10,923 nt of DNA from Sulfurovum sp. (GCA_030622375.1 JAUXGC010000031.1:1-10923); one strand, 5' to 3'. Positions 1 to 7,366 are shown, counted from the first letter of the stretch. The notes: generated by a model from the letters alone, not told the origin. Numbers and translations: made by a program.

Positions 1-68
1 TAAATGCTTACATTTCCCTACTGATCACTTTATATAAACGCTAAAATTATAACTAAAATAAATTTAAC

Positions 69-2201
69 CTATGCTAAAAAATCCAGTGTTGCCAACTCCA
101 CTTTTCTACCTTTTTGCTCCATTACCACTACTGTAATATCATCCCCCTCACTATATCTCTCTGGAAGGTTATTCACTCTATCTTTGGCTACTTTGGAAAT
201 ATGTAACAGTGCATCAAAACCATCTGGCATTTCCACAAAAAGTCCAAAATCCACTATCTTTTTAACTTTACCTTGATAACTTTTTCCTACTTCATAAGTC
301 ATCTGTTGTTTTACTGGGGCAGATGCAATATTTTCAATATGTATTTTTGCTGCTTTTACTTTTTCTATATCGCTACCAACTACTTTCACTTCTCCAATAT
401 CACGGTCAATATCTATACTCACTTCAAATTTTTCAATGATTTCACGGATTGTTGCACCTGCTTTACCAATAATATCACCTATTTTACTTGGATTTACAAT
501 AAAGTTTTCCGTACTTGGAAGTGCTTCACTTTTAACAATATTTGATTCAGCATCTTCCATGAGCTTTAAAATATGATTCTTGCCTATACTTGCTTGCACA
601 AAAACATCTTTTAAAATCTCCAAGCTTATGCCTCCTAGCTTAATATCCATTTGAAGTGCTGTAATACCTTTTTTTGTTCCTGCTATTTTAAAGTCCATAT
701 CTCCATCATGGTCTTCAAGACCCATAATATCTGTGAGAACAGCATATCTATCGCCTTCACTAATAAGACCCATAGCAATACCTGCAACAAGATCTAGCAT
801 ATCAATATTTGCAGAACGCAGAGCTAGAGACCCACCACATATAGTTGCCATAGAAGAAGACCCATTACTTTCTAATATTTCTGACACTAAACGAATAGTA
901 TCGCTATGATGGAGTGAAAGAGTTGGCTCCAGTGCTCTTTTAGCAAGGTTTCCGTGTCCCAATTCTCTACGCCCTGGTGCACCTATGTATCTTGCTTCTC
1001 CAACAGAGTATCCTGGAAAATTATAATGCACCATAAAGTTTTCTGAGAGAGAATTTTTCTTGGTAATCATTTCGTACATTTGTGCATCTTTTTTATCGCC
1101 AAGTGTTGCTGTAACAAGTGCTTGCGTCTGTCCACGGGTAAAAAGGCATGAGCCATGTACTGATGGTAAAAGACTGGTCTCTATGCTTATAGGTCTTACC
1201 TCATCCAAAGCACGCCCATCTGCCCTTATATTTTTATCTAAAATCATTGCTCGTACTAAAACTTTCTTATATGCCCCAAGAACTTCAGAAACCAACTCTT
1301 TATCTGCTGCTTTACCTTCTGCTTCTAAATTATCTATTATCTTTGTTCGTACTTTTTTAAGTTGACTTGCACGTTCACTCTTTGCCATATAGGCAATAGC
1401 CTCTTCTATGTCTGCTGTATAATTCTTTTGAATATAAGCATAAAGTGATTCATCTGCCTTATCTTGAGCCAAAACAAGCACCAATGGTTCTCTAACTATA
1501 GGAGTAAAAGCTTCCGTATAAGCTAATGTTGCTTCTCCTATGGCTTTGGTTGCAACTTCAATTACATCTACTAGAGCCTCTTCGCTAAACTCATTTGCAC
1601 TCTGTACAGACTCATTTTCAGAAGCAAGCGTACGCATCTCTATCATTACTATATTTTCTCCTGAGCCTACTACAAGAAGGTCAAGCTCACTACTAGCTTG
1701 CTGTGAAAGTGTCGGATTGATTATAATATCATCTTCCACTGTTCCTATTCTTACAGCAGCAATACTTGTTGAAAAGGGAATATCTGAAATAAATAGTGAG
1801 GCACTAGCTGCATGAAGTGCAGCTACCTGCATATCTACCTCTTCATCAGAACTAACAACCATGATACTAATTGTTACAGGAAAATAAAAACCTTTAGGAA
1901 ACAGAGGACGCAGTGAACGATCCACGATACGAGAAGTTAAAGATTCAAAATCACTTGCTTTTGTCTCTCTTTTTATAAAACCTCCAGGAATCTTAGCCGC
2001 AGCATACGACTTTTCTATATACTGCACAGTTAACGGAAGAAAATCTTCAGATACCGCTTTCTCATCTATGGCAACGGCAGCTATAAGTACCGCTTTGCCT
2101 TGAGAATACATTACTGCACCACTTGCTTGTTTGGCTACTTTATTAAATGCGTACTTCTCTTCAAGACTATTTACACTAATTTCTATTATCTGTTCTTGCA
2201 T
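69..2201 (-). CDS. pnp: Polyribonucleotide nucleotidyltransferase (PNPase)
   Basis: PNPase degrades RNA 3'-to-5' in the cytoplasm using phosphate and releases nucleoside diphosphates; it normally works as a trimer. The 710-residue protein has the full domain order: first RNase PH core (about 10-140), helical linker (about 240-320), second, catalytic RNase PH core (about 325-545), KH domain (about 565-625) and S1 domain (about 637-705). Visible motifs are LFTRGQTQ (353-360), the phosphate-binding GSSS (447-450), the metal-binding stretch EDHDGDMDFK (496-505; D497, D503 and K505 match E. coli D486, D492 and K494) and the KH loop IIGKAG (577-582). The protein stops right after S1 and lacks the C-terminal RNase E-binding tail of gammaproteobacteria. 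An AAGGA at 2211-2215, nine bases before ATG, supports the start. A 73-bp gap with -10-like sequences separates it from the upstream gene, so it probably has its own promoter. Confidence 0.98.
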   Translation of the reverse strand: MQEQIIEISVNSLEEKYAFNKVAKQASGAVMYSQGKAVLIAAVAIDEKAVSEDFLPLTVQYIEKSYAAAKIPGGFIKRETKASDFESLTSRIVDRSLRPLFPKGFYFPVTISIMVVSSDEEVDMQVAALHAASASLFISDIPFSTSIAAVRIGTVEDDIIINPTLSQQASSELDLLVVGSGENIVMIEMRTLASENESVQSANEFSEEALVDVIEVATKAIGEATLAYTEAFTPIVREPLVLVLAQDKADESLYAYIQKNYTADIEEAIAYMAKSERASQLKKVRTKIIDNLEAEGKAADKELVSEVLGAYKKVLVRAMILDKNIRADGRALDEVRPISIETSLLPSVHGSCLFTRGQTQALVTATLGDKKDAQMYEMITKKNSLSENFMVHYNFPGYSVGEARYIGAPGRRELGHGNLAKRALEPTLSLHHSDTIRLVSEILESNGSSSMATICGGSLALRSANIDMLDLVAGIAMGLISEGDRYAVLTDIMGLEDHDGDMDFKIAGTKKGITALQMDIKLGGISLEILKDVFVQASIGKNHILKLMEDAESNIVKSEALPSTENFIVNPSKIGDIIGKAGATIREIIEKFEVSIDIDRDIGEVKVVGSDIEKVKAAKIHIENIASAPVKQQMTYEVGKSYQGKVKKIVDFGLFVEMPDGFDALLHISKVAKDRVNNLPERYSEGDDITVVVMEQKGRKVELATLDFLA

Positions 2202-2247
2202 ATACTTCTATCCTTTTTATTATTAACTTTGTAAAAACTTTATCTTT

Positions 2248-2262
2248 TGTATAAAATTTATA
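2248..2262 (-). promoter_or_regulatory. Candidate -10 region(s) for pnp
   Basis: In the 73-bp gap before pnp, the minus strand reads TATAAATTTTATACA, which gives two overlapping -10-like boxes: TATAAA (2262-2257) and TATACA (2253-2248). There is no clear -35, as is usual for housekeeping promoters in this phylum. The region is AT-rich throughout, so chance matches are likely and the exact box is unresolved. Confidence 0.3.
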
Positions 2263-2274
2263 TAACTTGATACC

Positions 2275-2976
2275 TCAATGGTCTTGTCTATTTTCTTCCC
2301 TCTTGTTTTCAAATTCTCTAGATTCCATAATCTCAAATATCTCTTCAATACTTAAAGTTTCGAAATTTTTATAATAGTACTCTATCGAAATATAGTTCTC
2401 TATTTTATATGGACAAAATACACCATCACAAATAGAGAGTAAATCTTGATATACCATTTTATCTAAAATTGGCGTTGCAATATAAATGTTTTTTGCTTCT
2501 CTTTCAATTGCTGATTTTAGTGCAACAGTCATAGTAAGTCCTGTCTCTATACACTCATCAACTAAAACTACATATTTGCCTTTAAGAGAAGTTAAATCTT
2601 TACCTTTACGGTATCTATAAACATACGATAGTACCTCTTCGTCATATTTTCGTTTTGCCTCGCTATAAACATAATCTTCACTAATACCAAAAGAGTCTAT
2701 TAGCGCTTTATTCATTACAACTTCTTCTGTTTCAGAAACTATGGCTATAGTCAATTCAGGATTATTTGGTGCCAAAATAGCTTCCGTAAGAAGAATATCC
2801 ATTTCTGAATTTGTAGCCTTGGCAATCTCGCTTGCAAGATAAGAACCTCCCTCACTAACTCCTATTACAACCGTTTCATTTTCTTCTAGCAACTTAAGGG
2901 GCAGTACTTTCATGAGCTTAACTGCCGCATCCTCTCTATCTTCAAAATAATAATTAGGGTCTAAATTGATTGGCAT
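2275..2976 (-). CDS. Phosphoribosyltransferase-like protein, substrate unknown
   Basis: The 233-residue cytosolic protein looks like a type I phosphoribosyltransferase. It has a hydrophobic strand followed by an acidic pair and a T-G loop, VVLVDECIETGLT (136-148), in the place of the PRPP-binding signature. An upstream loop, IGVSEGGSYLASEIA (38-52), resembles the P-loop of these folds. The signature carries Asp-Glu where Asp-Asp is commoner, a conservative change. The C-terminal tail (about 205-233) is highly charged and probably helical. Nothing identifies the base or other acceptor, so purine salvage, a regulatory role or another activity all remain possible. The start is supported by AGGA (2989-2986) ahead of ATG, inside the 3' end of the J-protein gene, which it overlaps by 23 bases; this suggests translational coupling. 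It is the last gene of the run that begins with purD. Confidence 0.8.
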   Translation of the reverse strand: MPINLDPNYYFEDREDAAVKLMKVLPLKLLEENETVVIGVSEGGSYLASEIAKATNSEMDILLTEAILAPNNPELTIAIVSETEEVVMNKALIDSFGISEDYVYSEAKRKYDEEVLSYVYRYRKGKDLTSLKGKYVVLVDECIETGLTMTVALKSAIEREAKNIYIATPILDKMVYQDLLSICDGVFCPYKIENYISIEYYYKNFETLSIEEIFEIMESREFENKREENRQDH

Positions 2977-3223
2977 AATCTATTCCTGAAAATTGTCTAT
3001 TTATCTCATCTTCGTCAAAAGTATAGCGAAACCCTTCTATGTAATCTGTCAAGATTCCATATGCCATATTGACTTGTTCCATTTTAACTGTATCTCCTCC
3101 AAAGTCAGGATGATATTTTTTTGAAAAAAAATAGTACTGACTTTTAATATCAGCTTTGCAAACTAATTTGGGCAAAGATAAAATATCTAACGCCCAATCA
3201 ATCTCTTCCATAGAATTACCCAC
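2954..3223 (-). CDS. Small J-domain (DnaJ-like) protein
   Basis: This is a minimal J-domain protein of 85-89 residues. J domains recruit an Hsp70 (DnaK) and stimulate its ATPase through the HPD tripeptide, seen here as KKYHPDFGGD (36-45, HPD at 38-40). The segments around it fit the usual helices: an N-terminal helix (about 6-17), helix II before HPD, and helix III after it (about 46-62). There is no zinc finger, Gly/Phe region or client-binding domain of a full DnaJ, and no signal peptide or membrane segment, so it is a cytosolic co-chaperone-like protein of unknown client. The longest frame starts at GTG (3223-3221), sharing a base with the lptD stop (TAGTG) but without a clear Shine-Dalgarno. 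ATG at 3211-3209 is an equally plausible start and still keeps the whole domain. It overlaps the phosphoribosyltransferase gene by 23 bases. Confidence 0.88.
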   Translation of the reverse strand: MGNSMEEIDWALDILSLPKLVCKADIKSQYYFFSKKYHPDFGGDTVKMEQVNMAYGILTDYIEGFRYTFDEDEINRQFSGIDYANQFRP

Positions 3224-5316
3224 TATTGAACTGGCTGATCTAGCTGCGCACTAGATATTCCTATTCCACCAAAAGGTATAAAGTTAAACTGCAAATAAAT
3301 ACTATTGTCTGTTGTATATCCTGTAGGTCTTGGAGTAATATCTTGTCGTACATAAGCAGACATACTCCAGCAGTCACGCTCATAAGCTCCTCCAAATATC
3401 CACTGTCTACTAGAAGAATCATCAACATTATAAGTTACGCCGGCAGAAAATTTCAATCTCTCATTAAATGCATAACCAACATTTAAATTTAAATCATTTG
3501 CAGCTATTGTATTTGGTTGATCATCCAGAACTTGCTTATATGCATGGCCTACAGAAAAATTATAAAACTCTTGATTTAGTGAAATATAACTTGAAGATTC
3601 ACGTATTTTATCAAATTCTGGAGCATACACTAGATTATTGTATAATACCAATTTTCCAGAATCATACATCATTTCATTACTTATATCTGCAAACTCATAC
3701 TCTCTATTCGTATAATATTTTTGTGAAATGCGTTGGTACAACCCTAAGTTCATCTCTGTATCATAAAAATAATGGCTTAAAGAAAAACTATAGTGCTCTT
3801 CAGATAAACCAACTGAAAAAAGCTCTTTTTGCTCATCCAAAAGCATATCAAATGCCACTGGGTTTTCATCTTCATTCCCTAATTTTACATACTCTAAAGA
3901 TGTAGATAGAACATGTATAAAGTTATCATATTTTTTTGTCAAATCTGTAAAGAGTTTGACTCTATGCGTATTATTATAGTATTGAAAATCATCATAAATA
4001 TAATTTCCACTACCAAAAAAAAATTTGCTATAGTAAATCTCCTCACTAAATGAAATATTTACAAAATCATTAAAAAATGAAGCAGTAAACTCTATTGGTA
4101 TTTTCATCTCTACTTGTTTAAGTGTAGTACCTTTTTTTCTATCAAGATTTTTAAATTGAATATCAGTACTGTAGGTAAGATTTTTCCATAAAAAATGGTC
4201 TAAATATTTATGTAACTGTACAGAAGGCAGTACCTGCAGAGTTTCATCATCATTCTCTTTTCGTGTATCTATAAAATATTTTGTATTAATCCCTGCATAA
4301 TAGTTTTCATTAGCTAAAAAATAGTTAAATCGTGATTCTTGTATCGGGGTTAAACCAAAAGATTGAAATCGTGTCTTTTGTAAATTTATATAGTCTATAT
4401 CATTCAAAAAAGTAGCATTAACATACAAACCATCTGTAAACTCTTGAGATGGTTTGCCAGAAAACATTTCAGAAGACTCATAACTAAACTCTACTCCATA
4501 GTGTTCTTGCTCAGGAAGATTGTTCTCTACCATATAGCTCTCTTTATCTTTAAAGTATCCTACTCTTAATTTTCCATAAGAGTGCTCGTTATTAAGAAAA
4601 CGAAAAGTACTGTAAAGTCCTACACTACGATTTGTACGAATCTGTGGATTCAACTCTAAATCCATACTTGGCGAAATGGCCCAGAAAATAGGCTGCTCAT
4701 ACACATACCCTTCCTTTTCTGTATATCCCAAACGAGGAGACAGTAAACCAGAGCTCCTTTTTTTGTTGGTTGAAAAAGATAAGTATGGAGAGTAAAAAAT
4801 AGGTACATCCCAAAAATAAACCTTTGCGTCATACACTTTCATGTACCCTGCTTTACTATCATATATAGAGTTAGCAAAAACCATCTTCCATAAAGGGTCA
4901 TCTATGTCGCAACTAGAGAGCATACTTCTTCCAAAAGTATAATTACCTTCATTCCTAGTTGCTTTATCCGTAAAGAGCCAAACATCATTTTCACTTACAA
5001 AAAAAAGCTCTTCAAAAGTAACTTCATTGCTCTGTGTCTGTATCTCCAAATGCTTCATATGCTCCTTGCTGCCCTTGTATCCTATCATCTCAACATTGCC
5101 ATCTAGCACAAGTAGTTTAGTCTCCTTGTCGTACGAGGCAGATGTTGCTTTTATCGTAGAGTTTTCATAAAATACTACAACACCGTCTGTTGCTCTTACT
5201 GTTGTACCATTGCTGTCTATCTGTTTTGCAGTTACTTCTATTTTACTTTTTTTCTCTACTGCGTATAGTGTTTGCACACTCAAGAAAAAAATGAGAGGGA
5301 GTAAAATTTTATGCAT
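3223..5316 (-). CDS. lptD: LPS-assembly protein LptD (outer-membrane LPS translocon)
   Basis: LptD is the outer-membrane beta-barrel that, with the lipoprotein LptE, inserts lipopolysaccharide into the outer leaflet. Residues 1-19 form a Sec signal peptide (hydrophobic core LLPLIFFLSV, likely cleavage after LYA). Residues about 24-110 are an OstA/LptA-like periplasmic jellyroll, matched by the short alternating strands around KATSASYDKETKLLVLDG. From about 125 onward the sequence is a long beta-barrel with many aromatic strand ends and family-like blocks such as YSPYLSFSTNKKRSSGLLSP (175-194). There are exactly two cysteines, C136 in SSCDIDD and C649 in RDCWS, so only one disulfide can form between the periplasmic domain and the barrel. 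At 697 residues it is shorter than the E. coli protein (784). The ATG lies inside the end of the RDD gene, an 8-base overlap (ATGCATAA), and has only a weak Shine-Dalgarno, so translational coupling is likely. Confidence 0.95.
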   Translation of the reverse strand: MHKILLPLIFFLSVQTLYAVEKKSKIEVTAKQIDSNGTTVRATDGVVVFYENSTIKATSASYDKETKLLVLDGNVEMIGYKGSKEHMKHLEIQTQSNEVTFEELFFVSENDVWLFTDKATRNEGNYTFGRSMLSSCDIDDPLWKMVFANSIYDSKAGYMKVYDAKVYFWDVPIFYSPYLSFSTNKKRSSGLLSPRLGYTEKEGYVYEQPIFWAISPSMDLELNPQIRTNRSVGLYSTFRFLNNEHSYGKLRVGYFKDKESYMVENNLPEQEHYGVEFSYESSEMFSGKPSQEFTDGLYVNATFLNDIDYINLQKTRFQSFGLTPIQESRFNYFLANENYYAGINTKYFIDTRKENDDETLQVLPSVQLHKYLDHFLWKNLTYSTDIQFKNLDRKKGTTLKQVEMKIPIEFTASFFNDFVNISFSEEIYYSKFFFGSGNYIYDDFQYYNNTHRVKLFTDLTKKYDNFIHVLSTSLEYVKLGNEDENPVAFDMLLDEQKELFSVGLSEEHYSFSLSHYFYDTEMNLGLYQRISQKYYTNREYEFADISNEMMYDSGKLVLYNNLVYAPEFDKIRESSSYISLNQEFYNFSVGHAYKQVLDDQPNTIAANDLNLNVGYAFNERLKFSAGVTYNVDDSSSRQWIFGGAYERDCWSMSAYVRQDITPRPTGYTTDNSIYLQFNFIPFGGIGISSAQLDQPVQ

Positions 5317-5782
5317 CTACAACCACACAGTTTGAAAATTTATCATGAAAGGTTTGCTTAAATGGCATCTTAAATGCCATAATAAAACCTAAGTAAAAAA
5401 CTATTTCACTCCCTATTCGCAACAATCCACGCAAAAATGCTTTTGTCAATGAGGGATTATATCCTGTTTCAAAATCAATCACTTTTATTTTCATAATATA
5501 TTTTCCTAAAGTCATACCATTTTGCCAAACCAATACTGCATGATATGCAACCCTTATTAAAATTATAGTCAAAAAATTATCTTTACTAAACTGTTCTAGC
5601 TGGGCTTTCATAAGTATCATTCCTTCTTCTGATGACATTGAACCAGAAAGATTTGAAGTAATAGCAATCAACTGATCATAAAAGATAATTAAGATGAAAA
5701 AACTTACAATCAAATCATCTATAACAAATGCACCCACTCTTTTTTGTGTGCTCGCTATAGGCAACGAAAAATCTTCAACCAT
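5309..5782 (-). CDS. RDD-family integral membrane protein
   Basis: The product is an inner-membrane protein of the RDD family, whose molecular role is mostly unknown; some members have been linked to ion transport. With the start chosen here it is 157 residues long. The family signature is RVGAFVIDDLIV, with R15, D22 and D23 at the start of the first membrane segment (about 17-40). A second segment (about 69-86) is followed by the conserved WQNGMTLGKYIMKIKV (86-101), and a third lies at about 124-139. It ends with the typical KQTFHDKFSNCVVV. I chose ATG at 5782-5780 because a strong AGGAG (5792-5788) sits five bases upstream and overlaps the purD stop codon. A longer frame from GTG at 5824 would add 14 residues and overlap purD by 34 bases, but has a poor ribosome binding site. 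It lies between purD and lptD and overlaps lptD by 8 bases. Confidence 0.88.
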   Translation of the reverse strand: MVEDFSLPIASTQKRVGAFVIDDLIVSFFILIIFYDQLIAITSNLSGSMSSEEGMILMKAQLEQFSKDNFLTIILIRVAYHAVLVWQNGMTLGKYIMKIKVIDFETGYNPSLTKAFLRGLLRIGSEIVFYLGFIMAFKMPFKQTFHDKFSNCVVVDA

Positions 5783-5790
5783 GCGAACTC

Positions 5791-7059
5791 CTAAAGTGCT
5801 TGATAGGCTATGTCTGTTCGACACTGCTTACCGGCAAAATGTATTTGACCTACTAGCATATAGGCATTTTTTTGAGCCTCTTTAAGACTACTTCCAACCC
5901 CCACGCAAACAAGTACTCTTCCACCTGCTGCATAAAGCTTATCATCATTTCCAAGACTCACACCAGCATATGAAATATGTGCATTTTTATTTAACTCTTT
6001 ATGGTAAATACCATCCACTATAATTTCAGCAGGAAGAGTACTCTTATAAGGATAGTCTTTACTTGCCATGACTACACCTACCACATACTTATCATAAAAC
6101 TCTATTTTGGCATTTTTCAAGTCACCTGTCGCCGCTTTGTAAAACAGTTCGCTTGCAGGTGACTTAAGTAGTGGCATCAATACTTCACACTCTGGGTCAC
6201 CAAAACGTACATTATACTCAAGAATTATAGGCTCACCTTTTACTACCATTACGCCAATAAAAAGTACGCCAGTAAATGGCATCTCTTCCTCTTTCATTCC
6301 TTTAAGAGTTGGCTCAATAACTTGTTCGTTTAACTTACGGTAAATCTCATCATTAACAAGGGGCGTTGGAGCGTACGCTCCCATGCCACCAGTATTTGGA
6401 CCCTCATCATCATTAAGAAGTCTTTTATGGTCTTGTGCCGCAGGAAGAACTACATAATCTTTCCCGTCACAAATAGCAAAAACTGAAAGTTCATATCCAT
6501 CCAAAAACTCTTCAACCACAATACTTGTTCCTGCATCACCAAAAGAGTTACCAGAAAGCATTTCTCCAGCTGCTTTTTTTGCATCATCGTGACTTTGAGC
6601 TATAATGACACCTTTGCCACCACAAAGCCCATCTGCTTTAACGACAATGGGAGTATCAAGAGTATCTATAAATTTATAAGCATCTTTCAGGGAGTCTGTT
6701 TGAATATATTTTGCCGTAGGAACATTATGACGAGCAAGAAAATTTTTCATAAAAATTTTCGAGCCCTCTAGTTGTGCTGCTTTTGCTGTAGGACCAAAAA
6801 TGGTTAACTCTCTTTTTTGAAAAACATCAACAATACCATCAACTAATGGTCCTTCAGGACCAACAATAGTAAGATTAATATCATTTTCTTCAACAAAATC
6901 TGCCAATTCGCTAAAATCACTTATATTTAAATTTCTACCCAACTTATCTGTTGCTCCATTGCCTGGTGCAAAATAGATATTTTTTATATTTTCATCTTTT
7001 TTAAGTGTTAAACCAATTGAGTACTCTCTACCACCTGCGCCCACTATCAATACATTCAT
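5791..7059 (-). CDS. purD: Phosphoribosylamine--glycine ligase (GAR synthetase)
   Basis: PurD joins glycine to 5-phosphoribosylamine with ATP to give glycinamide ribonucleotide, the second step of de novo purine synthesis, in the cytosol. The 422 residues match the usual single-domain length. The N-terminal Rossmann-like part opens with MNVLIVGAGGREYS, followed by VGPEGPLVDG (66-75). The ATP-grasp region includes VVKADGLCGGKGV (139-151), the nucleotide and metal site around HKRLLNDDEGPNTGGMGAYA (211-230) and EYNVRFGDPE (281-290). The C-terminal part contains AAGGRVL. The residue after GRE is Tyr, where many family members have His. GGAGAG (7070-7065) precedes ATG with five bases between them, which fixes the start. 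It heads the run purD, RDD, lptD, J-protein, phosphoribosyltransferase and lies directly downstream of the 6S RNA gene, so part of its transcription may read through from there. Confidence 0.97.
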   Translation of the reverse strand: MNVLIVGAGGREYSIGLTLKKDENIKNIYFAPGNGATDKLGRNLNISDFSELADFVEENDINLTIVGPEGPLVDGIVDVFQKRELTIFGPTAKAAQLEGSKIFMKNFLARHNVPTAKYIQTDSLKDAYKFIDTLDTPIVVKADGLCGGKGVIIAQSHDDAKKAAGEMLSGNSFGDAGTSIVVEEFLDGYELSVFAICDGKDYVVLPAAQDHKRLLNDDEGPNTGGMGAYAPTPLVNDEIYRKLNEQVIEPTLKGMKEEEMPFTGVLFIGVMVVKGEPIILEYNVRFGDPECEVLMPLLKSPASELFYKAATGDLKNAKIEFYDKYVVGVVMASKDYPYKSTLPAEIIVDGIYHKELNKNAHISYAGVSLGNDDKLYAAGGRVLVCVGVGSSLKEAQKNAYMLVGQIHFAGKQCRTDIAYQAL

Positions 7060-7116
7060 TTGTACTCTCCAAAAAAATTAATTAGGAAATAAATTTTAAT
7101 TTAAAATAATATTCAT

Positions 7117-7123
7117 ATTTATA
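7117..7123 (-). promoter_or_regulatory. Candidate -10 box for the purD operon
   Basis: In the AT-rich spacer between the 6S RNA and purD, the minus strand reads GTATAAAT, a fair -10 match about 58 bases before the purD ATG. No -35 is visible. In such AT-rich DNA this may be chance; read-through from the 6S promoter is the alternative. The rest of the spacer (7060-7162) shows only the purD ribosome binding site. Confidence 0.3.
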
Positions 7124-7160
7124 CTCAAACACAAACTACTTAAATATAAATATAAACATC

Positions 7161-7243
7161 AATTCCCCCGAGTGAGCGTTCTGTTTAAAGTCGGCCCTAA
7201 TAAGCCAACAATGCAGGAGAGAGTCTCTCTTTAGGGGGTAATT
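7161..7243 (-). other. Alternative hairpin in the 3' half of the 6S RNA
   Basis: The 3' half of the 6S transcript can fold on its own. AAUU-a-CCCCC (7243-7234) pairs with GGGGG-AAUU (7169-7161), nine pairs with one bulged A. Inside it UAAA (7233-7230) pairs with UUUA (7189-7186), and GUUGGC (7209-7204) with GCCGAC (7195-7190) around an 8-nt loop. The GUUGGC/GCCGAC helix needs a U-G pair that exists only on the minus-strand transcript. This fold uses bases also needed for the closing and upper stems, so the two are mutually exclusive. It could be a refolded or released state, or a weak terminator, since U/A-rich sequence follows. Confidence 0.45.
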
Positions 7244-7352
7244 TCTCGCAGGAAAAACCATGCTCAAACGAAAAGACCCTCACACCAAGAGACTACATGT
7301 CCCACCAAGATTAATGTTGGACCCCATATACAGTAGTCGCATCACTTAGGTT
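7163..7352 (-). ncRNA. ssrS: 6S RNA (regulator of housekeeping RNA polymerase)
   Basis: No protein gene fits this roughly 300-bp gap, but the minus strand folds into a single long hairpin of about 190 nt, the shape of 6S RNA. From the outside in, the closing stem pairs 7350-7338 with 7167-7178 (CCU, AGUGA and GCG against CGC, UCACU and GGG, with one bulge and one mismatch). CUGU (7333-7330) then pairs with ACAG (7184-7181). A large central bubble follows (about 36 nt on each side). The upper stem is GUCUCU (7293-7288) with AGAGAC (7228-7223), GGGU (7279-7276) with ACCC (7239-7236), and UUUUCG (7274-7269) with CGAGAA (7248-7243). The apex carries GAGCAUG (7265-7259) and then CGAGAA, closely resembling the E. 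coli 6S apex (GAGCAUG...CCGAGAA). 6S RNA imitates an open promoter and traps sigma70-type polymerase when growth slows. The position directly upstream of purD fits what I recall for Campylobacterota, where a purD-associated motif was described. The ends are estimates. Confidence 0.85.
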
Positions 7353-7358
7353 AAATTT

Positions 7359-7364
7359 ATTGTA
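7359..7364 (-). promoter_or_regulatory. -10 box of the 6S RNA gene
   Basis: GGGTACAATA on the minus strand gives TACAAT at 7364-7359, beginning three bases after the hemD stop codon. The predicted transcript start, about 7351-7352, agrees with the 5' end inferred from the 6S closing stem. No -35 consensus is seen, which is normal in this phylum. The same 10-mer occurs upstream of the cation transporter gene. Confidence 0.6.
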
Positions 7365-7366
7365 CC

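Noticed and set aside
1..68. Terminator or promoter downstream of pnp
   Set aside because: The sequence is AT-rich, but I found no convincing stem followed by a U-run, and the TATAAA-like strings are expected by chance. The region is also cut by the window edge.
273..545. Plus-strand reading frame opposite pnp
   Set aside because: It lies wholly opposite the KH/S1 region of a certain gene, is low-complexity (Phe, Tyr, Cys, Asn) and has no family resemblance. The other plus-strand frames (1060-1365, 1540-1815, 3468-3905, 5694-5885, 6589-6771, 7563-7763, 8783-8995, 9058-9264, 9820-10005) fail for the same reason.
7060..7160. Purine riboswitch or other metabolite-sensing leader of purD
   Set aside because: The spacer is nearly all A and T, with no stable stems or conserved aptamer core. 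The structured part upstream is explained by 6S RNA.
7163..7352. RNase P RNA, tmRNA or SRP RNA in the purD-hemD gap
   Set aside because: ACAGAAC and GGCUUAU occur on the minus strand and recall the 3' end of RNase P RNA, but in the wrong order, and the GAGGAAAGUCC core is absent. There is no tRNA-like end for tmRNA and no GGAAGCAG-type loop for SRP RNA. The single long hairpin with the GAGCAUG apex fits 6S RNA better.
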